A DNA stretch of 64,000 bases from Delftia sp. PS-11 (GCF_029870285.1 NZ_JACSYA010000001.1:248001-312000); one strand, 5' to 3'. Shown: positions 18,356-32,749, numbered from the stretch's first letter. The notes: generated from the sequence alone by a model not told the origin. Translations and numbers: made by a program.

Positions 18356-18844
18356 ATGATCGATATTGGCCTGTCCAAGATGGCGCTGATCGGCGCCGTG
18401 GCGCTCGTGGTCATCGGCCCCGAGAAGCTGCCGCGCGTGGCGCGTACCGTCGGCACCCTGCTGGGCAAGGCCCAGCGCTATGTGGCAGACGTGAAGGCCG
18501 AAGTCAACCGCTCCATGGAGCTCGACGAACTGCGCAAGATGAAGGACAGCGTGGAAGGCGCGGCGCGCGATGTCGAGCAGTCCATCCACACTTCGGCTTC
18601 AGCGTTCGAGAAAGACTGGAACGAGACCACGGCGTCGCTGACGTCGGCCTACGACGCTTCCCCGTATGACTCCGGCAGTGCAACGCTCAGCGCGGTGGCG
18701 CCCGCCTACCGGCCGCCACGCAAGAACTGGCGCCTCAAGCGCGGTGCCGTGCCCCAGTGGTACAAGGCACGCACGGGCGTGCGCACCAAGGCGCAGTCGG
18801 GCGCGGCACGGGTCGCACGCTTTCGGCCCCAGAAATTTCGCTGA
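18356..18844 (+). CDS. tatB: TatB, twin-arginine translocase receptor subunit
   Basis: 162 residues. It starts [17 protein letters not shown], with the conserved Glu in the membrane helix replaced by the usual betaproteobacterial pattern, followed by [14 protein letters not shown], the TatB hinge. A long amphipathic helix and a basic disordered tail follow. TatB pairs with TatC to bind twin-arginine signals. It differs from TatA in length and in the PEKLP hinge. The gap to tatC is unusually long at 150 bp. Confidence 0.95.
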   Translation: MIDIGLSKMALIGAVALVVIGPEKLPRVARTVGTLLGKAQRYVADVKAEVNRSMELDELRKMKDSVEGAARDVEQSIHTSASAFEKDWNETTASLTSAYDASPYDSGSATLSAVAPAYRPPRKNWRLKRGAVPQWYKARTGVRTKAQSGAARVARFRPQKFR

Positions 18845-18919
18845 GCATGCGGGCGTGCCGCAGGCCACAAGGCCCACCGCACGGCCTGCGCCGCTGCGGC
18901 GCCCTGTTGTGCCGAGAAC

Positions 18920-18937
18920 TGCCCGATCCGTCGGGCA
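18920..18937 (+). other. Hairpin in the tatB-tatC gap
   Basis: TGCCCGA, loop TCCG, then TCGGGCA, a perfect inverted repeat followed by TTGTGCTTT. It is too weak in T residues to call an intrinsic terminator. It could modulate the tatB:tatC expression ratio, which is inference. Confidence 0.4.
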
Positions 18938-18994
18938 TTGTGCTTTCCATCCCACGACCGCAGGTACCCACGGGACTTGCCACGGTTTTTCACC

Positions 18995-19819
18995 ATGTCC
19001 GACATTCCACCCAAAGACGATGAGCTGGCAGGCACAGAGCAGCCATTTGTGCAGCACCTGATGGAGCTGCGCGACCGCCTGCTCTACTGCATCTATGGCA
19101 TCGGCCTGGCAGTGGCCCTGCTGGCTGTCTGGCCGGGCCCCAATGGCCTGATCGACTTCATCGCCCACCCGATCAAGGCGCATATGCCACCCGACGCCAA
19201 GCTCATCGCCGTCGGCGTGTTCACTCCTTTTTTCGTGCCTCTGAAGGTGCTGATGATGGTGGGCGTGCTGGCCGTGCTGCCCTGGATCATGTACCAGATG
19301 TGGGCCTTCGTCGCTCCGGGTCTGTACAGCCATGAAAAACGCTTTGCGCTGCCGCTGATCATCTTCGGCAGCCTGCTGGCCTATGTCGGCATCGCCTTCG
19401 TGCAGTTTTTCGTGCTGGACAAGATGTTCGCCTTCATCCAGGGCTTCACCCCGGACAGCGTGGCGGCCACCCCGGACATCGCCTCCTATGTGGAGGCCAT
19501 CCTGTCACTGTACCTGGCCTTCGGCCTGGCGTTCCAGGTACCCATCGTCGTGATGCTGCTGGTGCGCTTCGGCCTGGTGGAGATCGAAAAGCTCAAGTCA
19601 TTCCGCGGCTATTTCATCGTCGTGGCCTTCGTCATCGCCGCCGTGGTCACACCGCCCGATGTCATCTCCCAGCTGGCCCTGGCCATTCCGATGTGCATTC
19701 TCTACGAAGTGGGCATCCTGGGCGCAGGCTGGTTCAGCCGCGTCTCCAAGGCCCCGGAAGAGCAAGCCACGCCCGACACGGGCGCAGACAAGCCCGCCGA
19801 AGACCGGCAGCAGCCCTGA
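18995..19819 (+). CDS. tatC: TatC, twin-arginine signal receptor
   Basis: 274 residues with six membrane helices. The N-terminal QPFVQHLMELRDRLLYC contains the conserved HLxELRxRL signal-binding motif, and the periplasmic loop has PWIMYQMWAFVAPGLY. It recognises twin-arginine signal peptides together with TatB. An in-frame extension upstream to 18938 is not needed; the ATG at 18995 gives the normal N-terminus. The tatB-tatC gap holds a perfect 7-bp hairpin (18920-18937) followed only by a weak T-rich stretch. The gene ends 13 bp before the convergent LysR gene. Confidence 0.96.
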   Translation: MSDIPPKDDELAGTEQPFVQHLMELRDRLLYCIYGIGLAVALLAVWPGPNGLIDFIAHPIKAHMPPDAKLIAVGVFTPFFVPLKVLMMVGVLAVLPWIMYQMWAFVAPGLYSHEKRFALPLIIFGSLLAYVGIAFVQFFVLDKMFAFIQGFTPDSVAATPDIASYVEAILSLYLAFGLAFQVPIVVMLLVRFGLVEIEKLKSFRGYFIVVAFVIAAVVTPPDVISQLALAIPMCILYEVGILGAGWFSRVSKAPEEQATPDTGADKPAEDRQQP

Positions 19820-19832
19820 GTGGCCACGGCAG

Positions 19833-20732
19833 CTACTGCGGCAGGCTCTCCTTGCAGTAGTCCACGAACAGCTGCGCCGGCCTGGTCAGCTGTGCGCGCT
19901 TGAGCCAGGCAGCCACCAGGGTGGAGCCGGCCACTGCCTCGGCAATCTCCACCATCACCACCTGCATGCCATCGTAGGTGCATTCGGATTGCGGGCGGGT
20001 GACCAGCAGCGCGAAGCCGAACCCCCGCCCGACCATGCCGCGCAGCATCTCGATGGAAGGCGAGCAAAAGCCGATGCGGGGCGACAGACCCAGCTCCTCG
20101 AAAAGGCTGACGAAATACGTGCGGCTCGGCTGCACATCGAGCAGGATCATCGGCTCCGACACCAGATCGCGCAGCGAGACACGGGCCTGGCCAGCAAAGC
20201 GGTGCCACTGGGGCAGCAGCGCATACGGGCGCTGTGGCGGCATCAGCGCCTCGGTGGCAAGGGTGGCATCCAGCTCATGCCGGTAGAGGATGGCCAGATC
20301 AAAGCGACCGGCAGTCAGCCCCTGCACCAGCTCCTGCTGCTCACCATCCCAGATGCGGATCTCCACCCCCGGATAGCGCTCGCCAAAGCCTGCGATCAGG
20401 CCGGGCAGATAGCGCGGGGCCACAGGCTCGAAGCAGCCGATGTCGATCCGCCCGGCGACCACATCATTGGCCGACAGGGCACTCTGTTCGAACTCCTTGG
20501 CCATGCGCAGCAGATCCTGGGCCTTGCGGTAAAAGCGTGCTCCGCTGGGCGTGAGCGAAACGCCCTGGGCATGGTGGCGGATGAGCAATTGAACGCCAAA
20601 CCGCTCCTCCAGCCCCTTGATGGCCGTGGAGATGGATGGCTGGGCAATGTAGAGCCTGCGCGAAGCCTCGGCCACGCTACCGCATTCGACAGCAGTAACG
20701 AAGTAGCGAAGTTGTCGCAAAGTGTAGTTCAC
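19833..20732 (-). CDS. LysR-family transcriptional regulator
   Basis: 299 residues from a GTG start (VNYTLRQLRYF); a second GTG directly upstream at 20735 is equally possible, and GGGGGA lies just before them. The N-terminal winged helix-turn-helix is clear: GSVAEASRRLYIAQPSISTAIKGLEERFG. The effector domain (about 90-290) has the usual two-lobed periplasmic-binding fold pattern. It resembles the CynR/CbbR-like general branch, but I cannot name the effector. The regulated gene is unclear: the neighbour on its upstream side is 470 bp of non-coding sequence, and on the downstream side is tatC. Confidence 0.9.
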   Translation of the reverse strand: MNYTLRQLRYFVTAVECGSVAEASRRLYIAQPSISTAIKGLEERFGVQLLIRHHAQGVSLTPSGARFYRKAQDLLRMAKEFEQSALSANDVVAGRIDIGCFEPVAPRYLPGLIAGFGERYPGVEIRIWDGEQQELVQGLTAGRFDLAILYRHELDATLATEALMPPQRPYALLPQWHRFAGQARVSLRDLVSEPMILLDVQPSRTYFVSLFEELGLSPRIGFCSPSIEMLRGMVGRGFGFALLVTRPQSECTYDGMQVVMVEIAEAVAGSTLVAAWLKRAQLTRPAQLFVDYCKESLPQ

Positions 20733-21034
20733 CACGGTCCCCCGGCGTTGCGTCAGCCTCCGGCAGCCACGGCCGGGGCAGATTGTGAACGGATAAGGGA
20801 TCAGCCCTCCAGGGCAAACCATACGCCAGTCCCAGGGCTGTAGCCGCTAGCCTTGATGAGCTTTTTTCTTCTCAGCAACCATCTTTTCGATGATTTTCCT
20901 GCGCCAGACCCTGGCGCACTATTGGCTCGGGCGTGAATCACAAGGGCTGCGCAATGCGCGATCCCTTTCATCGTGGGGCAGCGCTGCGCACGGCAGCTTC
21001 TGGCATCTGGAGCGCAGGCATGCCCCGCTCCCAG

Positions 21035-21061
21035 CGGCGCTGCCAGCACCTGGCAGCGCTG
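21035..21061. other. Strong isolated hairpin
   Basis: A 12-bp stem (one G-U pair) with the three-base loop CAC; the core arms are GCGCTGCCAG and CTGGCAGCGC. It has no T-tract on either side and no gene within 140 bp. Its role is unknown. Confidence 0.5.
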
Positions 21062-21169
21062 GCACGGTATCGACGAGCACGGCGGGCAGCGCCCGTGCCG
21101 CGCGCTGCGCCCCACGGGTGCGACCTGTTGCACAGCAGCCCTCGCGCAAGGCGTGCATGCAGCCGCAAG

Positions 21170-21192
21170 GAGAAGGCGCAGAGCGCCTTCTC
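21170..21192 (-). terminator. Hairpin downstream of gltD, probable gltBD terminator
   Basis: GAGAAGGCGC, loop AGA, GCGCCTTCTC: a perfect 10-bp stem, 13 bp beyond the gltD stop. There is no T-run after it in the gltD direction, so it may work with Rho or only protect the 3' end. Confidence 0.5.
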
Positions 21193-21204
21193 AGAGAATG
21201 AACC

Positions 21205-22680
<1,476 letters not shown>

Positions 22681-22748
22681 GATGTCGTTGTCCTGATGTG
22701 TGGGGTGCAGGGATGGAGGCAGACTGCTGCCCGCCTCCTTCGCTTCTT

Positions 22749-27476
<4,728 letters not shown>

Positions 27477-27549
27477 GGCGGAATCCTCAAATTTTTCGCA
27501 GGGGATGCAAGAGTAAGGCAATGCATCAACCCATGCAATCGATTTATAT

Positions 27550-27608
27550 TGGGGTCAGATTCCAATTAATTCCAAAATAAAAAGATCGGAAATTAATTGG
27601 GGACATAT
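27550..27608. repeat. REP-like palindrome between gltB and the transposase-like gene
   Basis: CCAATTAATTCC (27562-27573) and GGAAATTAATTGG (27588-27600) form an inverted repeat with a one-base bulge around an A-rich centre. It is framed by GGGGTCAGATT on the left and GGGGACATATT on the right. Paired GGGGTCAGA / GGGGACA ends around AT-rich arms are typical of the REP-like elements that accompany RAYT transposases, and a RAYT-family gene starts its 3' end 57 bp away. It lies 74-132 bp upstream of the gltB start. I saw no second copy in the window. Confidence 0.55.
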
Positions 27609-27664
27609 TAATGTCACCACACCGAAGTCAATGACATCAATCACTTGCATGTCCAACCAGGCCG

Positions 27665-28375
27665 TTAACTCGCCGCAGATGGACCGTCACCTGCGCGACT
27701 CGGCGGCCTTCCAGCCCGCTGGCGTGTCACGCGGCGCTCCGTGCGCTGTTGTAAATCAGCAATGAATTGGGCGTCACCCAGGGCCCAGCCGCGCAGCGCG
27801 GCATCGCGGATGCGGGCCAGTTCCTCCGCGCCCAGCCCCTCTTCGACGGCTGCCGCATAGGCCGCATCACGCGCGAAAGGCGTGTTGCCCAGCGTCCAGA
27901 ACACGGCATGCGGGTGAATCAATGCGTCGTTGCGCAGACCCGCGTTGTGGGGGTAACTGGACCAGGTCCAGTCGGCCGCCGACTGGACCAGCCCGTCCCG
28001 CACCGGCGCGCCATCTATGAAGACCATGGCCGGCAGCATCCAGCTGGCCTGCAGCACCGTGCCCCGGTAGCGCCCCTCCCACAGGGTGCCGCTGCGCGCA
28101 TGGCGGTCATTGAAGTAGCGCACATAGCGCCGTCCGACAGCCTGCATGAACAGGGGCAGCCCGCCGCTGCTGCGCGGCGTGGCCAGCAGGTATAACTGGC
28201 TGGGCAGCAGCACATAGGCATGCACGGCCAGCTGGTGGCTGTGCGCCATCTCCCGCAGCAGGCCCAGCATGACTTCGCGGTCCTGGGCATCGGTAAAGAT
28301 GTCTGCGCCATTGTTGCCGCGCTGGATGATGAGGTGCGGCAGATCCGCGAGAGTGAGTCGGGGCAGGCGGGCCAT
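27665..28375 (-). CDS. RAYT-family (IS200-like Y1) transposase homologue, catalytic residues lost
   Basis: 236 residues, intact frame, ATG start. The family landmarks are clear: PHLIIQRGNN at the N-terminus, the acidic TDAQDREVML, the AVHAYVLLPSQLYLLATP strand, QAVGRRYVRYFNDRHARSGTLWEGRYRGT and APVRDGLV. In active members the strand reads VLMxNHxHLL; here the HUH histidines are Gln60 and Tyr62 (QLY). The tyrosine of the YIxxNPVRA helix is Phe119 (FIDGAPVRD). All three differ from the active codons by one base. The protein should keep its fold but not cleave DNA. It may be domesticated, or it may simply be decaying. The REP-like element beside it is the expected partner. Confidence 0.85.
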   Translation of the reverse strand: MARLPRLTLADLPHLIIQRGNNGADIFTDAQDREVMLGLLREMAHSHQLAVHAYVLLPSQLYLLATPRSSGGLPLFMQAVGRRYVRYFNDRHARSGTLWEGRYRGTVLQASWMLPAMVFIDGAPVRDGLVQSAADWTWSSYPHNAGLRNDALIHPHAVFWTLGNTPFARDAAYAAAVEEGLGAEELARIRDAALRGWALGDAQFIADLQQRTERRVTRQRAGRPPSRAGDGPSAAS

Positions 28376-28445
28376 GGGGACATGGAAGGGCGATCGTCGG
28401 AAGCAGCGATTATGGAGCGCCCGGCCAGGGGAGGTTCCGCGCAGC

Positions 28446-29282
28446 TCAAAGCGACAGGCGAGACGAGGCGCGCAGCAGCTCGCTGACGCGCCCGGTGGCG
28501 GCCAGCAGCCGGGGCAGCAGCTGCTCGCGCATCATCTCGGCGCTGTTGCGGTTGGCCTGTCCGCTGATGTTGAGCGCAGCCACGGTGCGCCCGGCAGCGT
28601 TCCTGACAGGCGCTGCAATAGAGATCAGCCCTTCAGCCAGTTCCTGATCCACCAGGGCCCAGCCCTGGGCACGCACCTGCAGGATGCGTTCCAGCAGCCG
28701 CGCGTCGTCCTGCTCGGTCAGCGCCGTGAACTGGCGCCGCTCGCGCGCGGCCAGCAGGGCATGCAGCGACTCGTCGCTCTCGCCGGCCAGCAGTACGCGG
28801 CCCATCGAGGTCCAGCAGGCCGGCAGGCGCGAGCCCACGCTCAGGTTCGTGCTCATGATCTTGTGGGTGTGCACACGCAGCACGTAGACGATGTCGCCAC
28901 CATCGAGCACGGCGGCCGAACACGACTCCTTGACCTCGTCCACCAGGCGCTCCATCACAGGCTCGGCCAGATTCCAGACGGGTGTGGAACTCAGGTAGGC
29001 AAAGCCCAGCTCCATGATGCGCGGCGTCAGCTGGAACAGCTTGCCATCGCTTTTCACATAGCCCAGGTTCTGCAGCGTCAGCAGGATGCGGCGCGCACCG
29101 GCCCGCGTCAGCCCGGTACGCGCAGCAACCTCGCTGAGCGTCTGCGCGGGAGCCTCGGCGCTGAAGGAGCGGATCACGCCCAGGCCACGGGCAAAGGACT
29201 GCACATAGCTGTCGCCGGGACGGGGCGTGGCCCCTTCTTCGGCATCCCCTGTGGAAATTACGGAAGCAGCATTTTTTTTCAT
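28446..29282 (-). CDS. IclR-family regulator of the pcaIJF operon (PcaR/PcaU type)
   Basis: 278 residues from ATG 29282. The N-terminal winged helix (about 30-90; SFARGLGVIRSFSAEAPAQTLSEVAARTGL) and the C-terminal effector domain place it in the PcaR/PcaU/PobR branch of IclR regulators, which activate aromatic-acid degradation genes with beta-ketoadipate or protocatechuate as effector. It reads away from pcaI across 89 bp that contain a three-part operator (29297-29325), so both control of pcaIJF and self-regulation are likely. An upstream in-frame extension to 29327 would overlap the operator and is not adopted. Confidence 0.9.
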   Translation of the reverse strand: MKKNAASVISTGDAEEGATPRPGDSYVQSFARGLGVIRSFSAEAPAQTLSEVAARTGLTRAGARRILLTLQNLGYVKSDGKLFQLTPRIMELGFAYLSSTPVWNLAEPVMERLVDEVKESCSAAVLDGGDIVYVLRVHTHKIMSTNLSVGSRLPACWTSMGRVLLAGESDESLHALLAARERRQFTALTEQDDARLLERILQVRAQGWALVDQELAEGLISIAAPVRNAAGRTVAALNISGQANRNSAEMMREQLLPRLLAATGRVSELLRASSRLSL

Positions 29283-29296
29283 GGGTCTATAATTCT

Positions 29297-29325
29297 TTAT
29301 ACGAACTTTTGTTCTATATACGAAC
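29297..29325. promoter_or_regulatory. Three-half-site operator between the IclR regulator and pcaI
   Basis: Three copies of a 10-base motif: TTATACGAAC (29297-29306), its inverse GTTCTATATA (29311-29320) and ATATACGAAC (29316-29325). The last two make a palindrome GTTC-N7-GAAC; the first is a direct repeat of the third. As I recall, PcaU of Acinetobacter binds a site of the same design, a palindrome plus one direct repeat. It lies 14-43 bp from the regulator start and 46-75 bp from the pcaI start. Confidence 0.6.
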
Positions 29326-29371
29326 ATTTTAACGCAGTACCTACCGGCTGCGCATGTATGGAGACAGCAAA

Positions 29372-30073
29372 GTGATCAACAAAATCACCGACACCATCGC
29401 CGAGGCGTTGTCGGGCGTACAGGATGGCGCCACCGTACTCATCGGGGGCTTTGGTACCTCGGGCAATCCCACCGAACTCATCGACGGCCTGATTGCACAG
29501 GGCGCACGCGAGCTGACCGTGGTCAACAACAATGCGGGCAACGGCGACCAGGGACTGGCCGCACTGCTCAAAAGCGGCCAGGTGCGCAAGATCATCTGCA
29601 GCTTTCCCCGCCAGGTGGACAGCTGGGTATTCGACGAGCTGTACCGCAGCGGCAAGATCGAGCTCGAACTCGTCCCCCAGGGCAATCTGGCCGAGCGCCT
29701 GCGCGCTGCCGGCGCAGGCATTGGCGCCTTCTTCTGCCCCACGGCCTACGGCACGGAGCTGGCCCTGGGCAAGGAAACCCGCGAGATCAATGGCAGGCAC
29801 TATGTGCTGGAGTACCCCATCCACGGCGATGTGGCGCTGGTCAAGGCCGAGCGCGGCGACCGCTGGGGCAACCTGACCTACCGCATGTCGGCGCGCAACT
29901 TCGGCCCCGTGATGGCCACGGCGGCAAGGCACACCATCGCCACCGTGCACGAAATCGTGGAACTGGGAGCGCTGGACCCCGAGGCCGTGGTCACACCCGG
30001 CATCTATGTGAGCCAGATCGTCAAGATCGACCGCGTGGCCACCCAGGCCGGCGGCTTCAAGAAAACCGCATGA
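29372..30073 (+). CDS. pcaI: 3-oxoadipate CoA-transferase subunit A
   Basis: 233 residues from GTG 29372, chosen because it gives the family N-terminus (V/M)INKITDTIAEAL and has GGAGA eight bases upstream; the in-frame ATG at 29354 would bury that ribosome binding site. The glycine-rich IGGFGTSGNPTELIDGLI and SFPRQVDSWVFDELYRSGKIELE are characteristic. With subunit B it transfers CoA from succinyl-CoA to 3-oxoadipate in the lower beta-ketoadipate pathway. Its stop overlaps the pcaJ start as ATGA. Confidence 0.95.
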   Translation: MINKITDTIAEALSGVQDGATVLIGGFGTSGNPTELIDGLIAQGARELTVVNNNAGNGDQGLAALLKSGQVRKIICSFPRQVDSWVFDELYRSGKIELELVPQGNLAERLRAAGAGIGAFFCPTAYGTELALGKETREINGRHYVLEYPIHGDVALVKAERGDRWGNLTYRMSARNFGPVMATAARHTIATVHEIVELGALDPEAVVTPGIYVSQIVKIDRVATQAGGFKKTA

Positions 30074-30753
30074 GCGCGCAGTACGCCGAAAGCAAAAGCA
30101 TGAGCAGCTACCAGAAACGCAGCAAGCAAGAGCTGGCCCGGCGCGTGGCCGAGGACATCTTCGATGGCGCCTATGTCAACCTGGGCATCGGCATGCCCAC
30201 CCAGGTCGCCAACCACATCCCGGCGGGCCGCGAGGTCATCCTGCAAAGCGAAAACGGCATCCTGGGCATGGGCCCCGCCCCCGCCGAAGGCCAGGAAGAC
30301 TATGACCTGACCAATGCCGGCAAGCAGCCGGTGACGCTGCTGCCCGGCGGCTGCTATTTCCACCATGCCGACAGCTTTGCCATGATGCGCGGCGGCCATC
30401 TGGACATCTGCGTGCTGGGCGCCTTCCAGGTCTCGGCCACGGGTGATCTGGCCAACTGGAGCACGGGCGAAGCCGGTGCCATCCCCGCCGTGGGCGGCGC
30501 CATGGATCTGGCCGTGGGCGCGCGCCAGACCTGGGTGATGATGGACCTGCTGACCAAGACCGGAGAGTGCAAGGTCGTGCAGGCCTGCAGCTACCCACTC
30601 ACGGGCCTGTCCTGCGTCAAGCGCATCTACACCGATCTGTGCACGCTGGAGTGCACGCCCGAGGGCCTGCGCCTGATCGACACCGTGCCCGGCCTCTCGC
30701 ATGCCGAGCTGCAATCCATCGTCGGCCTGCCCATCCAGGCCGCCGCCGTCTGA
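30070..30753 (+). CDS. pcaJ: 3-oxoadipate CoA-transferase subunit B
   Basis: 227 residues. The catalytic glutamate that carries CoA is E61 in LQSENGILGMGP, and the NLGIGMPTQVANHIP motif is at 37-51. It forms a heterotetramer with PcaI. The ATG overlaps the pcaI stop; an internal Met11 (MSSYQKRSKQ) is an alternative start that would remove ten residues. pcaF follows after 36 bp. Confidence 0.95.
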   Translation: MSAQYAESKSMSSYQKRSKQELARRVAEDIFDGAYVNLGIGMPTQVANHIPAGREVILQSENGILGMGPAPAEGQEDYDLTNAGKQPVTLLPGGCYFHHADSFAMMRGGHLDICVLGAFQVSATGDLANWSTGEAGAIPAVGGAMDLAVGARQTWVMMDLLTKTGECKVVQACSYPLTGLSCVKRIYTDLCTLECTPEGLRLIDTVPGLSHAELQSIVGLPIQAAAV

Positions 30754-30789
30754 CACGGCACCATTTCATTCATCGATACAGGAGACACC

Positions 30790-32001
30790 ATGAGCCAGAC
30801 CACCCAGGCATTCATCTGCGACGCCATCCGCACCCCCTTCGGCCGCTACGGCGGCGCGCTGTCCTCGGTGCGCACCGATGATCTGGGCGCCCTGCCGATC
30901 AAGGCACTGATGGCGCGCAACCCCGGCGTGGACTGGGCCGCCGTGGCAGATGTGCTCTATGGCTGCGCCAATCAGGCTGGCGAGGACAACCGCAATGTGG
31001 CGCGCATGTCCTCTCTGCTGGCAGGCCTGCCCATCGATGTGCCGGGCGCCACCATCAACCGCCTGTGCGGCTCGGGCCTGGATGCCGTGGGCACGGCAGC
31101 ACGCGCCATCAAATCCGGCGAAGCGCGCCTGATGATTGCTGGCGGCGTGGAAAGCATGAGCCGCGCGCCCTTCGTCATGCCCAAGGCAGAAAGCGCCTTC
31201 AGCCGCAGCAACGCGGTGTATGACACCACCATCGGCTGGCGTTTCGTCAACAAGCTGATGAAGCAGCAGTACGGTGTGGACTCCATGCCCGAGACGGCCG
31301 AAAACGTGGCCGATGACTTCAGGATCGAACGCGAGGCCCAGGACGGCATGGCCCTGGCCAGCCAGCAAAAGGCCGCCGCTGCCATCGCCGCAGGCTACCT
31401 GGCCAAGGAAATCGTGCCGGTCTCCCTGGCACAGAAGAAGGGCGACCCCATCATCGTGAGCCAGGACGAGCACCCCCGCGCCACGACCATCGAGGCACTG
31501 GCCAAGCTCAAGGGCGTGGTGCGTCCTGACGGCACGGTGACCGCCGGCAACGCCAGCGGCGTCAACGATGGCGCCTGCGCCCTGCTGCTGGCCAATGAAG
31601 AAGCCGCCCGGCAATACAACCTGGTGCCCCGCGCGCGCGTGGTCGGCATGGCCGTGGCGGGCGTGGCGCCGCGCATCATGGGCTTTGGTCCTGCGCCCGC
31701 CGTGCGCAAGGTGCTGGCCCAGACCGGCCTGAGCCTGGAGCAGATGGATGTGATCGAGCTCAACGAAGCCTTCGCTGCGCAGGGCCTGGCCGTGCTGCGC
31801 GATCTGGGCATTGCCGACGATGACCGGCGCGTCAACCAGTGGGGCGGCGCCATCGCGCTGGGCCACCCCCTGGGCGCCTCCGGCGCACGCCTGGCCACCA
31901 CGGCCGTGAACCAGCTGCACACGCTGGGTGGCCGCTATGCGCTGTGCACCATGTGCATCGGCGTGGGCCAGGGCATTGCCGTGATCCTGGAAAAGGTCTG
32001 A
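30790..32001 (+). CDS. pcaF: 3-oxoadipyl-CoA thiolase
   Basis: 403 residues, full length for a thiolase. The nucleophile is C93 in NRLCGSGLDAV; H359 (GHPLGASG) and C389 (CIGVGQG) complete the active site. Early residues FICDAIRTPFGRYGG match the PcaF/PaaJ group. It cleaves 3-oxoadipyl-CoA into succinyl-CoA and acetyl-CoA. AGGAGA precedes the ATG. The 2-ring-cleavage genes (pcaHG, pcaB, pcaC, pcaD) are not in the window, so the operon serves as a shared lower pathway or acts on another dicarboxylic substrate. Confidence 0.95.
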   Translation: MSQTTQAFICDAIRTPFGRYGGALSSVRTDDLGALPIKALMARNPGVDWAAVADVLYGCANQAGEDNRNVARMSSLLAGLPIDVPGATINRLCGSGLDAVGTAARAIKSGEARLMIAGGVESMSRAPFVMPKAESAFSRSNAVYDTTIGWRFVNKLMKQQYGVDSMPETAENVADDFRIEREAQDGMALASQQKAAAAIAAGYLAKEIVPVSLAQKKGDPIIVSQDEHPRATTIEALAKLKGVVRPDGTVTAGNASGVNDGACALLLANEEAARQYNLVPRARVVGMAVAGVAPRIMGFGPAPAVRKVLAQTGLSLEQMDVIELNEAFAAQGLAVLRDLGIADDDRRVNQWGGAIALGHPLGASGARLATTAVNQLHTLGGRYALCTMCIGVGQGIAVILEKV

Positions 32002-32008
32002 GCGCGCG

Positions 32009-32749
32009 ATGAGCACCGTGGAACCCACAACGCCCGTCACCGTCGTCAGCGGCGCCAGCAACGGCATTGGCCGCGCCATCGCCGAGGCCCTGCTGGCCCA
32101 GGGCCGCGCCGTGGTCAACCTCGACTATGTGCTGCCCGGGTGGAGCCATCCGCTGCTGGTGAGCTACCAGGCCGACCTGACCAGCGAGCAGGCCACCGCC
32201 GAGGCAGCCGCACGCATCGCCGCAGCGCACAATGTGGTGGCACTGGTCAACAACGCGGGCGCCACGCGCCCCGGCACCATCGACACCGCCACCAGCGGCC
32301 AGCTCGATGATGTGGTGGGACTGCACCTGCGCGCGCCCATGCTGCTGGTCCAGGCATTTCTGCCCACGCTGCGCGCCTGCGGCGAAGGCCGCATCGTGAA
32401 CATGTCCTCGCGCGCCGCGCTGGGCAAGCCCGACCGCATCGTCTACTCGGCGACCAAGGCCGGCCTGATCGGCATGACACGCACCCTGGCCATGGAACTG
32501 GGCCGCGACCGCATCACGGTCAATGCCCTGGGCCCGGGCCCCATCGCCACCGAGCTGTTCATGCAGAGCAACCCCGAGGGCGCGCCGCAGACCCAGTGCA
32601 TCCTGAACAGCATCGCCGTGGGCCGCATGGGCACACCACAGGATGTGGCCCGCGCGGCGCTGTTCTTCCTGTCGCCCGACAACGGCTTCGTCACGGGACA
32701 GGTGCTCTACGTCTGCGGCGGCACCACGCTGGGCGTGGCGCCCGTCTGA
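32009..32749 (+). CDS. Short-chain dehydrogenase/reductase of unknown substrate
   Basis: 246 residues. The cofactor loop is SGASNGIGRA (14-23), NNAG is at 81-84, and the catalytic set is S133, Y146 and K150 (YSATK). The acidic residue D39 after the second strand suggests NAD rather than NADP. The start lies 7 bp after the pcaF stop, so it belongs to the pca operon. SDRs are not part of the standard pcaIJF unit, so the operon may start from a hydroxy-acid that this enzyme oxidises. The substrate is unknown. Confidence 0.88.
   Translation: MSTVEPTTPVTVVSGASNGIGRAIAEALLAQGRAVVNLDYVLPGWSHPLLVSYQADLTSEQATAEAAARIAAAHNVVALVNNAGATRPGTIDTATSGQLDDVVGLHLRAPMLLVQAFLPTLRACGEGRIVNMSSRAALGKPDRIVYSATKAGLIGMTRTLAMELGRDRITVNALGPGPIATELFMQSNPEGAPQTQCILNSIAVGRMGTPQDVARAALFFLSPDNGFVTGQVLYVCGGTTLGVAPV

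Larger units (their letters stand above)
20733..21204. other. 472-bp stretch without a recognisable gene
   Basis: Lies between the LysR start and the gltD stop. All short ORFs here are of low-complexity Ala/Arg/Pro composition in several frames and resemble no family. What can be seen is a run of pyrimidines near 20860, a strong 12-bp hairpin at 21035-21061 and the gltD-proximal hairpin at 21170-21192. It may hold the LysR promoter at its left end. A small RNA or a decayed gene cannot be excluded. Confidence 0.5.

Noticed and set aside
27665..28375. Calling the transposase-like gene an active insertion sequence
   Set aside because: The HUH and tyrosine residues are replaced, and there are no flanking ends or target duplications of a complete element.
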